From NCBI RefSeq assembly GCF_028682175.1, contig NZ_JANHKS010000008.1:62001-126000 (forward strand): a stretch of DNA of 64,000 bases, written 5' to 3'. Positions 51,816 to 60,853 of the stretch are shown in pieces; within the stretch, counting starts at the first letter, position 1; every line of letters starts with the position of its first letter. Origin of the DNA: Pseudomonas putida (GTDB lineage Bacteria > Pseudomonadota > Gammaproteobacteria > Pseudomonadales > Pseudomonadaceae). Position numbers and translations under genes: made by a program. The notes beneath the pieces were generated by a model, which had not been told where the DNA came from, searched no databases, and was given only the letters and a program-made list of their open reading frames with translations.

Positions 51816-53669
51816 TCAGGTGCAACTGATTGGAGGTGAGCGTCGATCTACATACACTTCACCGATTAATGAAGTAGCACTGCCGTAATCATTCCTGATG
51901 CGATACCGGGTTTTTAAACGGCCAGTGGTAATCCGCTCCAGAAATAGAGTCGGAATGTTTAAATGGATGCCGTTCATGAACTGTTGTTCATCTACGGTTG
52001 TAGAAAGTATCAACGCAGCGGATTCAATGGGCTGGCCTTCGATGAAGCTATCTAAGCCTTGCAGGCTCAACTCGATTCGGTCGCCGATTCGCATATTTCG
52101 ATAGGGCTGTATCAGTACCGTTGCGCCTTCGACGATGGCGGGAAGCCGCAAGGTGTGGGTTTCATCGGCCTCATTGAACAGCGCGCCTTGCAGCCCGTTC
52201 TCGCCGCCGGGCAACTGCGCCTGGCGCACCACCCTGACCAGTTGCGTGGCGGAGTGTGAAAGGTTCGGGTTGCCGGCATGGGTGACCGTGTAATGCACGG
52301 GGATGGCCCGCCCCACGCCTTCGCCGACGATCAGCCCGTTGGGCATGCAGATCACCAGGTCCGCTGCGGCGTCCAGGTCGTTCTGGTCCAGGGTGCGCAC
52401 CACCGGCAATGGCCAGGATCCCCAGTACAGCTGGATCCGGTCACAGGGCTGGAACCCTGTCTGCCAGGCGATGACCACAGCGGCGTCGAGCAGGTAGTCC
52501 TCTTCATCGAGGAAGTTGGCCTGCCGATTGGGGTGGTCACTTTTGCCGTGCACCTGAGGAGCTGCCAGCTGTTCATTGATCAGCGTTTCGGGCATCGGGT
52601 CCTGGGGGCCGGGCAGTGTGACGAACACGTTCACCAGTCGGCCGGGGGAGGTGGCGCGATTCTGTCCCTCGCGCCGCACCTCGTAGCGCACCTCGATGGC
52701 ACCGTCACCAGCGGCCATGACCGTGGCGAACGAAACCGGTATCGAGGCCACCACCTCCAGCGCTGCTGCGGCCTCGCTCAACACCATGCCCGGCAGCGCC
52801 TGTCCGCCCCAGCTCAGCAGGATCACATCACCGGCCTGGGCATTGCCGTAGTGGGGAATCAGTACGTCCACACCGTGGCGGACATCATTGTGCGTCAGCA
52901 ATCCGTCGACCGCCTTGGGCACGAGCGGTGCCAGCAGGTCATGGGGATGGTTGCGCAGTTGCAACCGCAGGTGGGCAGGCTCCGAGACGACCGACAGGTT
53001 GCCCGCGCGGTCGGTGACGGTGTAGGTCACTGCGATGTCGCCGTCGGCCAGCTGCTCCAGAAAGCTGCGCTCGAAAGTGAAGGTGATGTCGCTGCCGCCC
53101 ACTTCCTCCGCGGTGAGCACGCGCACCGGGCCCGGTTGATCGCCCCAGTAGGTGCGGACCACATCGCCCCATTTGGCGTCGAAATAGCCGGGGAGCCTGG
53201 CGGTCAGGATGTTGCCTGCTGCGGCCAGCGACTCTTCGGTCAGTGGCAGTTGATGCGAAGCAAATAGGAGTGGAGCAAGGAGGTCGCCGCCGGGTGGGGT
53301 GCGGTCTACGATGAGAGGTATGGTGGGAGAAGGGGCGAATTGTCCGCCAACGTCATTGATGGCGGCGTAGCCGATCTGATAAACACCATCTTTGATCAGG
53401 TATGGACCTGGTATGTCCATCGTCAGTGGGTCTCCAGGCTTTTCATTGACAATGGCGAATTCGACTCCCGTTCGCAAGCCGTTAACCATTAATTGATAGG
53501 AGTGTTCCGGACTAGCCGTTTCCCATGCTGAAAAGGTTAGGGTAATCGGTCTGTCGAGTGCCTCGAGCGTTAGTAAGCCATCTACAGGGTCGGTTTGGGG
53601 GATGGAGGGGGTAGGAAATTCATAATAACGTGATCTTTCGTTCACGTTGTCGATCGTTTCTTTTTTCAT
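51816..53669 (-). CDS. Five-module Ig-like protein, 617 residues (paralog)
   Basis: A tandem paralog of the 618-residue protein, with the same five-module layout; the N-terminal half is closest. Core motifs are GDVVRTYWG, GDVILLSWGG and DRIQLYWGS; the shared linkers VDRTPPGG and VTDRAGN recur. It ends RRSPPISCT, again with Cys near the end. No signal peptide; the N-terminus is polar (MKKETIDNVNERSRYYEF). GAGGA lies 8 bp before the ATG at 53669. The frame is open another 38 residues upstream, without a ribosome site. Function unknown. Confidence 0.8.
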   Translation of the reverse strand: MKKETIDNVNERSRYYEFPTPSIPQTDPVDGLLTLEALDRPITLTFSAWETASPEHSYQLMVNGLRTGVEFAIVNEKPGDPLTMDIPGPYLIKDGVYQIGYAAINDVGGQFAPSPTIPLIVDRTPPGGDLLAPLLFASHQLPLTEESLAAAGNILTARLPGYFDAKWGDVVRTYWGDQPGPVRVLTAEEVGGSDITFTFERSFLEQLADGDIAVTYTVTDRAGNLSVVSEPAHLRLQLRNHPHDLLAPLVPKAVDGLLTHNDVRHGVDVLIPHYGNAQAGDVILLSWGGQALPGMVLSEAAAALEVVASIPVSFATVMAAGDGAIEVRYEVRREGQNRATSPGRLVNVFVTLPGPQDPMPETLINEQLAAPQVHGKSDHPNRQANFLDEEDYLLDAAVVIAWQTGFQPCDRIQLYWGSWPLPVVRTLDQNDLDAAADLVICMPNGLIVGEGVGRAIPVHYTVTHAGNPNLSHSATQLVRVVRQAQLPGGENGLQGALFNEADETHTLRLPAIVEGATVLIQPYRNMRIGDRIELSLQGLDSFIEGQPIESAALILSTTVDEQQFMNGIHLNIPTLFLERITTGRLKTRYRIRNDYGSATSLIGEVYVDRRSPPISCT

Positions 53670-54007
53670 AAAATAATCCTCGTTAAGTTGGTCAGGTCGC
53701 GTGGGAATGCCGAAATTTGATAACTCACTCGTTGTCTGAATGTTCTGTATATGTGCACCGCTTTTCATATGCCGGTGGTACATATGTATATTCTTGCCGG
53801 GCTCAATACCAGAGGGTTTTAACGGTAGAGAAATGTCCTACGCCTCTATCGGACCGACCATGGCTGTTTGTAGGGCGGATGAAGCGTCTGTAGGACCCAG
53901 ACCACTTTTTGCCAAGAGCAAGGGGGGCCGGGTGCCGGACTCTTCAGGTCGCCGTACCCTGTCCATGATTTCACCCTGCCCGCTCTTTTTAAGGGAGGGT
54001 TCTCTAG
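53670..54007. other. Divergent region between the 617-residue gene and the autotransporter
   Basis: This 338-bp region should carry promoters in both directions. TATGTATATTC near 53783 is a weak plus-strand -10 candidate. The downstream part (53835-54007) is GC-richer, with no gene of its own. No strong dyad was found. Confidence 0.4.
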
Positions 54008-56290
54008 GTGAAAAACAGAAGCAGAAAACGCGGCGGCGTCGCAAGGCATTGGCAAGTGGCAGGAGTGCTGTGCGGAGTCTCGCTGGCCGCTCAGGGGATG
54101 GCTGACAGTAGAGTCATCGGTGCTTTGCCGGGGGCGATTGAGGTCCCTGCGAACACCGTGGTCAATATCGATCAGGCCACAGGGCTGGAGTATCACCTCA
54201 TGGGCAGGCAGGCGACCCTTAACCTGCTGCCAGGGGCGATGGTCAATAACGTCATAGCTGCGACAGAGGATAATTCTGCACTCAATATCCGTGGAGGCAT
54301 CATTGACCAGCAAATCGACGGGTCGAACGTGAAGGCGGCTGTTTACCTGACCGGAGGCAGATTGGATGCCGATGACGCCACCATCATAAGCCGCGTAAAG
54401 CCTGGCATGCGGCTGGGTCAGGGGGTGCGATTGGGGACGTTGGCGACTGTCAAGAACAGCTTCGTAGCCGGTCTGGGTGCAGGCATCCATGTGGCCAACA
54501 GCGAATTGACGCTGGCTAATTCCGAGGTCATCGGTATGGCGGATGGCAATGGATCCGGCGCGGGCATTGTGGCCGCAAGCGGGAAAGTTGCAATCTCTGC
54601 CAGCAGTCATGTAGAGGGAGAATTGATCGGCCTGTCCGTGGTTGGGCCAGGCAAGCAGGGTGGCACGGGTGTTGAGGGCGGGCCGAGTGTGATTGTCGTT
54701 GATGATGCCCGGGTGACCGGCACCATGGGCCCCGCCATATCCCTGACCGCCAGCCTAACAACCCAACCCAAAGCCACCATCACCCTGCAAAACAGCGCCG
54801 AACTGCGCTCCGGCAATGGCAACCTCATCGAGGTCCACGACAAGGGCGAGCTTGACCTGATCGTCGACGACAGTCGCCTCAAGGGCGATCTCTTCGCCGC
54901 CGAGGGGGCGCGGATGGATGTGGTGCTGCAAAACGAAGCGCGGCTTTCCGGCAATGTGCAGAACCTCAAGAGCCTGACCATCAACTCCGATGCCCGCTGG
55001 CGCTTGATGGGCGACAACAGCGTGCCGACCTTGAAGCTTGGGGCGGGGCGGGTGAGTTTTCGCGGTGAGGGCTTCAATACCCTGACCGTGGGCGAGCTGT
55101 CCGGGCGCGGGGTGTTCGACATGCGCATCAACCTGGACAACGCCACCGGCGATCTGCTCAACGTCACCGGCCAGGCCAGCGGTTTCCACCACGTCAACAT
55201 CGCCAACACCGGGGCCGAGGTGGTACCGGAAAACTTCGAGGCGTTGCGCATCATCCACACCGAAGGCGGCAATGCAGATTTCGAACTGGGTGGCGGGCGT
55301 GGCCGCGCCGACCTCGGCGTCTATTCCTACGCCCTGGAGCAGCAAGGCAACGACTGGTTTATCGTCGGTTCCGGCAAGACCATCAGCCCCTCGACCCAGA
55401 GCGCCCTGGCATTGTTCAACGTCGGGCCGACGATCTGGAACAGCGAGCTGACTACCTTGCGCAGCCGCATGGGCGAGGTGCGCGGGCGGGAAGAGGGCGG
55501 TGGCTGGATTCGCAGCTACGGCAACCGCTTCAAGGCGTCGCTGGATTCGGGCGTGGATTATCAGCAGAAGCAGCACGGCCTGTCGTTCGGTGCCGATGCG
55601 CCGGTGCCAGTGGGTGACGGGCAACTGCTGGTGGGTCTGATGGGCGGTTACAGCAAGTCCAGCCTGGACCTGAGCCGCGGGACGTCCGGCGAGGTGGACA
55701 GTTACTACCTCGGCGCTTATGGCACCTGGCTGTCGAACGATGGCTACTATCTGGACGGCGTGCTGAAGGTCAACCAGTTCCATAACAGCTCGAAAGTGGC
55801 GATGAGCGACGGCGAGAAGGCCAAGGGCGACTACAGCAACCGGGCCGTGGGTGGTTCTGTGGAGTTCGGCAAGCACATCAAGCTGGCCGATGACTACTTC
55901 GTCGAGCCCTATGCGCAGCTGTCCGGCGTGTGGATCGACGGCAGCAGCTACACCCTGGACAACGGCCTGCAGGCCAGGACCAGCCAGACCCAATCGGTGC
56001 TGGGCAAGGTCGGTACTTCGGTCGGGCGGCAGTTCGCGCTCAAGGACGGCGGCGTCCTGCAGCCTTACGTGCGGGTGGCGGCAGCCCATGAGTTCTCCCG
56101 CAACAATGACGTGAAGGTCAACGACCAGCGTTTCGACAACGATCTGTTTGGCTCGCGGGCCGAACTGGGCGCTGGCGTTTCGGTGTCGCTGTCCGAGCGT
56201 CTGCAGGTGCATGCCGACTTCGATTACATGAAGGGCAAGCATGTCGAGCAGCCGTGGGGCGCGAACGTCGGGTTGCGCCTGGCGTTCTGA
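54008..56290 (+). CDS. Type Va autotransporter with pertactin-like passenger
   Basis: A 760-residue autotransporter. A Lys/Arg-rich signal peptide (cleavage near GMADS, about residue 33) is followed by a beta-helical passenger (about 35-460; repeats like ITLQNSAELRSGNGNLIEV) and a C-terminal outer-membrane beta-barrel of about 270 residues ending in LRLAF, the usual terminal Phe. The start is GTG at 54008, with GGGAGGG upstream. The passenger has no Cys and no visible protease triad, so adhesion is the likely role (inference). It lies opposite to the Ig-module genes. A strong terminator follows. Confidence 0.9.
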   Translation: MKNRSRKRGGVARHWQVAGVLCGVSLAAQGMADSRVIGALPGAIEVPANTVVNIDQATGLEYHLMGRQATLNLLPGAMVNNVIAATEDNSALNIRGGIIDQQIDGSNVKAAVYLTGGRLDADDATIISRVKPGMRLGQGVRLGTLATVKNSFVAGLGAGIHVANSELTLANSEVIGMADGNGSGAGIVAASGKVAISASSHVEGELIGLSVVGPGKQGGTGVEGGPSVIVVDDARVTGTMGPAISLTASLTTQPKATITLQNSAELRSGNGNLIEVHDKGELDLIVDDSRLKGDLFAAEGARMDVVLQNEARLSGNVQNLKSLTINSDARWRLMGDNSVPTLKLGAGRVSFRGEGFNTLTVGELSGRGVFDMRINLDNATGDLLNVTGQASGFHHVNIANTGAEVVPENFEALRIIHTEGGNADFELGGGRGRADLGVYSYALEQQGNDWFIVGSGKTISPSTQSALALFNVGPTIWNSELTTLRSRMGEVRGREEGGGWIRSYGNRFKASLDSGVDYQQKQHGLSFGADAPVPVGDGQLLVGLMGGYSKSSLDLSRGTSGEVDSYYLGAYGTWLSNDGYYLDGVLKVNQFHNSSKVAMSDGEKAKGDYSNRAVGGSVEFGKHIKLADDYFVEPYAQLSGVWIDGSSYTLDNGLQARTSQTQSVLGKVGTSVGRQFALKDGGVLQPYVRVAAAHEFSRNNDVKVNDQRFDNDLFGSRAELGAGVSVSLSERLQVHADFDYMKGKHVEQPWGANVGLRLAF

Positions 56291-56315
56291 CCCCCTGATG
56301 GAGCGTTGAAGTGAG

Positions 56316-56346
56316 CCCCGGCGACAGCGATGTCGCCGGGGTTTTT
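56316..56346 (+). terminator. Rho-independent terminator of the autotransporter gene
   Basis: CCCCGGCGAC and GTCGCCGGGG form a 10-bp stem with a 6-nt loop, followed by TTTTT, 25 bp after the stop. Confidence 0.95.
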
Positions 56347-56355
56347 GCTTTGCGG

Positions 56356-57015
56356 CTACTGGATGCGCTTGCGGCGGCGGATGGCGCGGGTGCGGTCCGG
56401 CGGGGGTGGGCCGATGTGGTGGTCGCCAACCAGCATCAGGATCAGGGTTTCGGACACGCCCACCAGTTTCGAGCGGCGCAGCACCTCATAGGAAACCTCC
56501 ACCAGACCATTCTTGCTGCGACCCAGGTGTGCGCCACTGAGGTAACGCGTCTCGCGGGGCCCGGTACGGCCCCTCGGTTCGCCGATGACGCTGTAGTAGG
56601 TGGTGTTGCCCCAGCGCAGCTTGAGCTGATCGCCTGCCCACAGCTTCGGTGAACGCGGGATATTGATGCGAATGCCTTCAAGCAGCGCACTGCGCGGCAG
56701 CATCTGGGATTTTGCCTCCGACACCAGGGGCGCGGCGAAGATGGGCTCGATGTTCAGCTCATCGGCACTCGGACAGTCCAGGCGTGGGACATTGGCCAGG
56801 AAGGAGGAGTAGCTGGCGATCACTTCCCGGGTGATCTGATCGATGGAGCGTACGGCTTGCAGTTCCTCGTACAGCGGGACGCAGGAGGGGTCGAGTGTCG
56901 ATGGATCGAACGCCTGAGTGTCGATCGCCCTCATGTTTTCCATCCATTTATTATCGGTGTTGGCAGTGGCCGAAGGTAAACCTTTGGGCAGCAGAATGTC
57001 CTTTTCGTCTTCCAT
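56356..57015 (-). CDS. Single-module Ig-like relative, 219 residues
   Basis: A polar N-terminal half (residues 1-100, family not recognised) is followed by one module with core GDQLKLRWGN and the end strand VEVSYEV; the tail is basic (RTRAIRRRKRIQ). The module pattern is the same as in the large proteins. GGAG precedes the ATG. It converges on the autotransporter terminator. No signal peptide. Function unknown. Confidence 0.75.
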   Translation of the reverse strand: MEDEKDILLPKGLPSATANTDNKWMENMRAIDTQAFDPSTLDPSCVPLYEELQAVRSIDQITREVIASYSSFLANVPRLDCPSADELNIEPIFAAPLVSEAKSQMLPRSALLEGIRINIPRSPKLWAGDQLKLRWGNTTYYSVIGEPRGRTGPRETRYLSGAHLGRSKNGLVEVSYEVLRRSKLVGVSETLILMLVGDHHIGPPPPDRTRAIRRRKRIQ

Positions 57016-57438
57016 GGAAGCTCCTTTGAATAATGAGTGTGCTCAGCGTTTAAAACGTTCGGACGATACGGCTGAAGTTGTAGGAGTCGGCGTCTCGGGC
57101 GACTATGTTCAATTCGAAGAAAGCACTTGTCAATCTTGCGGGTTGCAGAGGTTATACATAGCGTCGCGGGAAAATAGAGCCCTTGATTAATGGTCTTGAA
57201 TGTGAAGGTTGTGGTTTTGAAGCAATTTTTGGCTGTGCATGACTATATATGTAGGGTCTGTTTGTGGGTTGTTTGTGATAGCGTCTGACAGGCTTCTGAA
57301 AATGCTGTAGGAATAAGGGAAATAAGACGAATAAAATAAATTTTGCTAAACGATGGTTGTTTAAAATCCTGCAAGTTCTCAACGCATACGCATGGAGAAC
57401 TTGCACTGGTGTATTCAAATGAATGGCAAATTATATGG
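57016..57438. other. AT-rich gap between the two short module genes
   Basis: This 423-bp region is much richer in A+T than its surroundings. It contains the 57370-57405 hairpin and a minus-strand TTGACA (near 57130), a -35 candidate for the 219-residue gene. No gene is seen. Confidence 0.5.
57370..57405 (-). terminator. Terminator-like hairpin after the 223-residue gene
   Basis: TGCAAGTTCTC (57370-57380) and GAGAACTTGCA (57395-57405) form a perfect 11-bp stem with a 14-nt loop. On the minus strand GGATTTTAAAC follows, a short T-run, 34 bp after the stop. Confidence 0.6.
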
Positions 57439-58110
57439 TTACAATTTAAGTGTCATGGCTACCGACAGCGAGCCAACGGACTGATTGCCGGCTCGGTCCG
57501 TCACTTGGTACTCGATGAGCGCAATGTCAGCGTCGAGGGTCTTGAGGTATTCGCGTTCGAAGGCGATCTCGATCGGGCGCAGGGTCAGTTCGCCCGGTTC
57601 CACTTGATGGGTTGGGCCGAGGACCCCATTGCACAGGGTCTGGATGAGGTCGCCGGGCTCCATGCCGGCGTAGCCGGGGAGCATGCCGATGAGTTGATCC
57701 CCGAAGCTTGCGTTCGGGAAGATCATGGGCGCGAGTAGGGTCGCTCCCGGTGGAGTGAGGTCGACTTTTAGCACGATGGACGGAGAGTCCGCGCTGAGTT
57801 CGGTGTTCGGGCTCGTGATCCTGTAGCCCAGCCTATACGTGCCGTTGTCTGAGAATAGCGTGTTATCGATGTCAACCAAAATCACGTCCCCGACCTTATC
57901 GTCGGAGGTGATGGTGCGAATATCTCCCTTGGGATGTCCATTGAGCATCAATTGAAAATAATTACCAGGCTCGGCGGACTCCCATACCCTGACTCTGACT
58001 GGAATGGGAGCGCTCAGATCGGCTGTTTTCAACAGTCCATCCTCTGGGGCGGCAATATTAACCACAGGTGGGGTAAGTGGAATGACTTCCTGCAAATTTA
58101 CGTCTTTCAT
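57439..58110 (-). CDS. Two-module Ig-like relative, 223 residues
   Basis: Two modules corresponding to the first two of the 617/618-residue proteins: opening PEDGLLKTADL, linker VDLTPPGATLLAPM, PGYAGMEPGDLIQTL, and end YQVTDRAGNQSVGSLS. The tryptophan of the second core is replaced (GDLIQTLCNG). It could be a truncated duplicate or a functional short form. ATG at 58110 is preferred, with GGAG 7 bp upstream; another ATG is 12 bp further up. A promoter-like element shared with the 618-residue gene lies 123 bp upstream. Confidence 0.75.
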   Translation of the reverse strand: MKDVNLQEVIPLTPPVVNIAAPEDGLLKTADLSAPIPVRVRVWESAEPGNYFQLMLNGHPKGDIRTITSDDKVGDVILVDIDNTLFSDNGTYRLGYRITSPNTELSADSPSIVLKVDLTPPGATLLAPMIFPNASFGDQLIGMLPGYAGMEPGDLIQTLCNGVLGPTHQVEPGELTLRPIEIAFEREYLKTLDADIALIEYQVTDRAGNQSVGSLSVAMTLKL

Positions 58111-58232
58111 GGCGTTCTCCATCTAGCACCCGAGAATGTCTGAGACAATCAGGTAAGTGCCTGCTTAATCAGTGTCGTAGACAGACGCAAACACCTTTGT
58201 GGTGTTATTTATTTATCGCTTGTCTGAATTTC

Positions 58233-58261
58233 AACTAATAGTGATTCGTGGTTTCTGTCAA
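58233..58261 (-). promoter_or_regulatory. Shared promoter-like element, copy 2
   Basis: On the minus strand TTGACAG, then 14 bases, then TATTAGTT, identical in layout to 51740-51768. The 14-base spacers differ, so the match is in the promoter-like boxes and length. Confidence 0.65.
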
Positions 58262-58337
58262 CCCGTCGCATTGCCGTTAATCCATGAAAAACATCGCAGA
58301 AGTGCAACTTCAGAAACGTCCTACATTTTCGAACCCA

Positions 58338-58371
58338 TAAAAAAGCCCCGGCAGTGGGGCTGCCGGGGCTT
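58338..58371 (-). terminator. Rho-independent terminator of aer
   Basis: AAGCCCCGGCAG and CTGCCGGGGCTT form a 12-bp stem with a 5-nt loop (58343-58371), followed on the minus strand by a T-run, 20 bp after the aer stop. Confidence 0.95.
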
Positions 58372-58391
58372 GGGGTGTTGCTGTGCAGGCA

Positions 58392-59957
58392 TTAGCGGTT
58401 GAAACGCTCCACCAGCGAGTACTGGCTCAGGGCGGTACCGGTCAGTTCGGCGCTCAGGTTGGCCGAGCGGCGGGCTTCGTCGGAGGTCTGGTCGGCCAGT
58501 ACGGCAATGTTGCGGATGTTGCGGCTGACTTCTTCGGCGACCGAGCTTTGCTCTTCGGTGGCAGCGGCGATCTGGGTCGCCATGTCGGTGATGTTGGCCA
58601 CCGCATCGCTGATGCCCACCAGCGCCTTGTCGGCTTCCAGCACCTGTTCGACGCCTTCTTCGGCCTGACGGCGACCGGTTTCCATGGTCTGCACGGCGTT
58701 GTTGGCGGTCTGCTGCAGTTTGGCGATCAGGGCGTGGATCTGGCCGGTGGATTCGGTGGTGCGTTGCGCCAGTTGGCGAACCTCGTCGGCGACCACCGCG
58801 AAGCCACGGCCCATCTCGCCGGCACGGGCGGCTTCGATGGCGGCGTTCAGGGCCAGCAGGTTGGTCTGGTCGGCAATGCCTTTGATGACATCGACCACGC
58901 CACCGATTTCGTCGCTGTCCTTGGCCAGTTGGGTGACGGTCAGGCCGGTGTCGCCTACGGAGGCCGAGAGCCGCTGAATGGCTTCGCGGGTTTCGCTGGC
59001 GATGTCACGGCCACGGCGGGTCAGTTCATTGGCCTGCTGGGTGGCGTCGGCGGTGCGTTGAACGTGGGTGGCCACTTCCTGGGTGGTGGAGGCCATCTGG
59101 TTGATGGCGGTGGCCACCTGATCGGTTTCCACGCGCTGACGCTCAAGGCCCATGGAGCTGGCCTGGGCGAGACTGTCGGACTGGCGCGCCTGGGCATTGA
59201 GGTGTTCGGCGGTGTCCTGCAGGCGGGTCAGGCAGGTTTTCAGGCGGGCTTCCTGGCTGAGGATGGACATCTCCAGACGCGCCTGCGGGCCGCGGCTGTC
59301 GGTGTACATCTGGGCGATCAGCGGGTCGGAGGTGGTCTGTTCGGCCAGACGCAGCAAGCGCTTGATTCCGCGCTGTTGCCAGCTCAGGCCGAGCAGGCCC
59401 AGCGGCACGGAGAGGGCGGCGGCCAGGGCGAAGCCCCATTGCGAGTTGAGCCACACGCCGATCAGGAAGCTCAACTGGCTGACCAGGATGAACGGCAACC
59501 AGTCCTGCAGCACCGGCAGCCATTTGTCGCGGCTGGGCACGGCGGTCTTGCCGTTGTTGAGGCGCTGATACAGGGCCTCTGCACGACGAACCTGTTCGGC
59601 GGTGGGCTTGATGCGCACCGACTCGAAGCCCACCACCTGTTTGTTTTCGAAGATCGGCGTCACGTAGGCGTTAACCCAGTAATGGTCGCCGTTCTTGCAG
59701 CGGTTCTTGACGATGCCCATCCACGGCTGACCCTGTTTCAGGGTGCCCCACATGTGTTCGAACACGGCGGACGGCACGTCAGGGTGGCGCACGGTATTGT
59801 GCGGTGCCTTGACCAGTTCGTCGCGGGTGAAGCCGCTGATGTCGACGAAGGCGTCGTTGCAGTAGGTGATCACGCCGCGCGCATCGGTGGTCGAGATCAA
59901 CCGTTGCTGCGCCGGGAAGGTCCGTTCGCGTTGGGTGATGGGCTGGTTATTGCGCAT
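58392..59957 (-). CDS. aer: Aerotaxis receptor Aer
   Basis: A 521-residue receptor with an N-terminal PAS domain (about 20-115; [20 protein letters not shown] and [18 protein letters not shown]), which binds FAD in Aer proteins, a membrane hairpin (about 153-193; [15 protein letters not shown]) and a cytoplasmic signalling domain with tip [20 protein letters not shown]. It senses redox state or electron-transport activity. In PAO1 the aer gene lies between the cco cluster and acnA, as it does here apart from the extra genes. Confidence 0.93.
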   Translation of the reverse strand: MRNNQPITQRERTFPAQQRLISTTDARGVITYCNDAFVDISGFTRDELVKAPHNTVRHPDVPSAVFEHMWGTLKQGQPWMGIVKNRCKNGDHYWVNAYVTPIFENKQVVGFESVRIKPTAEQVRRAEALYQRLNNGKTAVPSRDKWLPVLQDWLPFILVSQLSFLIGVWLNSQWGFALAAALSVPLGLLGLSWQQRGIKRLLRLAEQTTSDPLIAQMYTDSRGPQARLEMSILSQEARLKTCLTRLQDTAEHLNAQARQSDSLAQASSMGLERQRVETDQVATAINQMASTTQEVATHVQRTADATQQANELTRRGRDIASETREAIQRLSASVGDTGLTVTQLAKDSDEIGGVVDVIKGIADQTNLLALNAAIEAARAGEMGRGFAVVADEVRQLAQRTTESTGQIHALIAKLQQTANNAVQTMETGRRQAEEGVEQVLEADKALVGISDAVANITDMATQIAAATEEQSSVAEEVSRNIRNIAVLADQTSDEARRSANLSAELTGTALSQYSLVERFNR

Positions 59958-60061
59958 AAGCTATTCAATCCGGGAAGGCTTTGAACCCTTATCGGCGGCC
60001 TTCGCCGGAAATTAAGCGTTTTGTGAACTGCGTCATGGGACGCTTTGTCGCAGATCAACCG

Positions 60062-60853
60062 TCAGCGGTTGAACATCGGGTAGGTGAACAGGCCGAAGTG
60101 CGCCAGATTGAGCCCGATATGAGTGATGACCGCCGCAGTCAGGCCGCCGAATCGATAGGCGATGCCGTAGCCGATGCCGGCCATGCCCGCCAGCAGCACC
60201 CACTCCCAGCCCGCGCCCATGTGCGCTAGGCCAAAGGCCAGCGACGCCAGCCCGATGGCCAACGCCTGGTGGTAGGGAAGGCGATGCAGCAGGCGAGCGA
60301 GGCCTTGCTGCAGGTACCCGCGAAACAGCAGCTCTTCGGTGATGGTGACCAGCAACAGGTTGTTGATCGCCCAGATCATGCCCTGCTCAGGCCATTTCGG
60401 TGCCCAGCCGACGATCCCCAGCGAGACTGCGCCTGTCAGGCAGATGACCGTGGTCACGGGCAGGGTGATGCTGGCAGTCAGCACTGTGCGGCGAGGGCTG
60501 ACGGCGAAAAATACCCAGGGACAGGCCAATGCGATCCAGAAGCCGATCAGGGGTTTGTCCAGGTTCAGGAACATTGAAAACGGCGCCGCTTCCTGGGTGA
60601 AGCGTACGGCGGCGATGACCCGGGCATTGAAGAAACCGGGCAGCCAATGGCTGGCAAGCCCTGCGGCCAGGGCGATGAACAGGCTGTGACCGAACAGGCG
60701 TATGCCCCGATGGCTGAACTGGCTGACGCAGATCCCCGCCATGATCAACAGCCCGAACGTCACCACCACAGGCAGGGTCAGTTGGCCGTAGGTCAGCGCA
60801 ATGCAGTAACCCAGCGTAAGCAACGCAAGCGCGGTCCAGCGAAGCGCCGGCAT
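60062..60853 (-). CDS. CPBP-family intramembrane glutamic endopeptidase
   Basis: A 263-residue membrane protein with about eight TMs. The CPBP/Abi motifs are visible: TEELLFRGYLQQGL (EExxxR), FGLAHMG and a late HIGLNLAHF. Members cleave within or near membranes or modify prenylated proteins in other organisms; the target here is unknown. It lies between aer and acnA. Confidence 0.85.
   Translation of the reverse strand: MPALRWTALALLTLGYCIALTYGQLTLPVVVTFGLLIMAGICVSQFSHRGIRLFGHSLFIALAAGLASHWLPGFFNARVIAAVRFTQEAAPFSMFLNLDKPLIGFWIALACPWVFFAVSPRRTVLTASITLPVTTVICLTGAVSLGIVGWAPKWPEQGMIWAINNLLLVTITEELLFRGYLQQGLARLLHRLPYHQALAIGLASLAFGLAHMGAGWEWVLLAGMAGIGYGIAYRFGGLTAAVITHIGLNLAHFGLFTYPMFNR

Noticed and set aside
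47064..53669. Module proteins as RTX or LapA-type adhesins
   Set aside because: No GGxGxDxxx calcium repeats, no type I secretion end and no LapD/LapG/TolC-like partners nearby.
54008..56290. Autotransporter as a serine protease (SPATE- or subtilisin-like)
   Set aside because: No GDSGS motif or Asp-His-Ser subtilisin triad was seen in the passenger.
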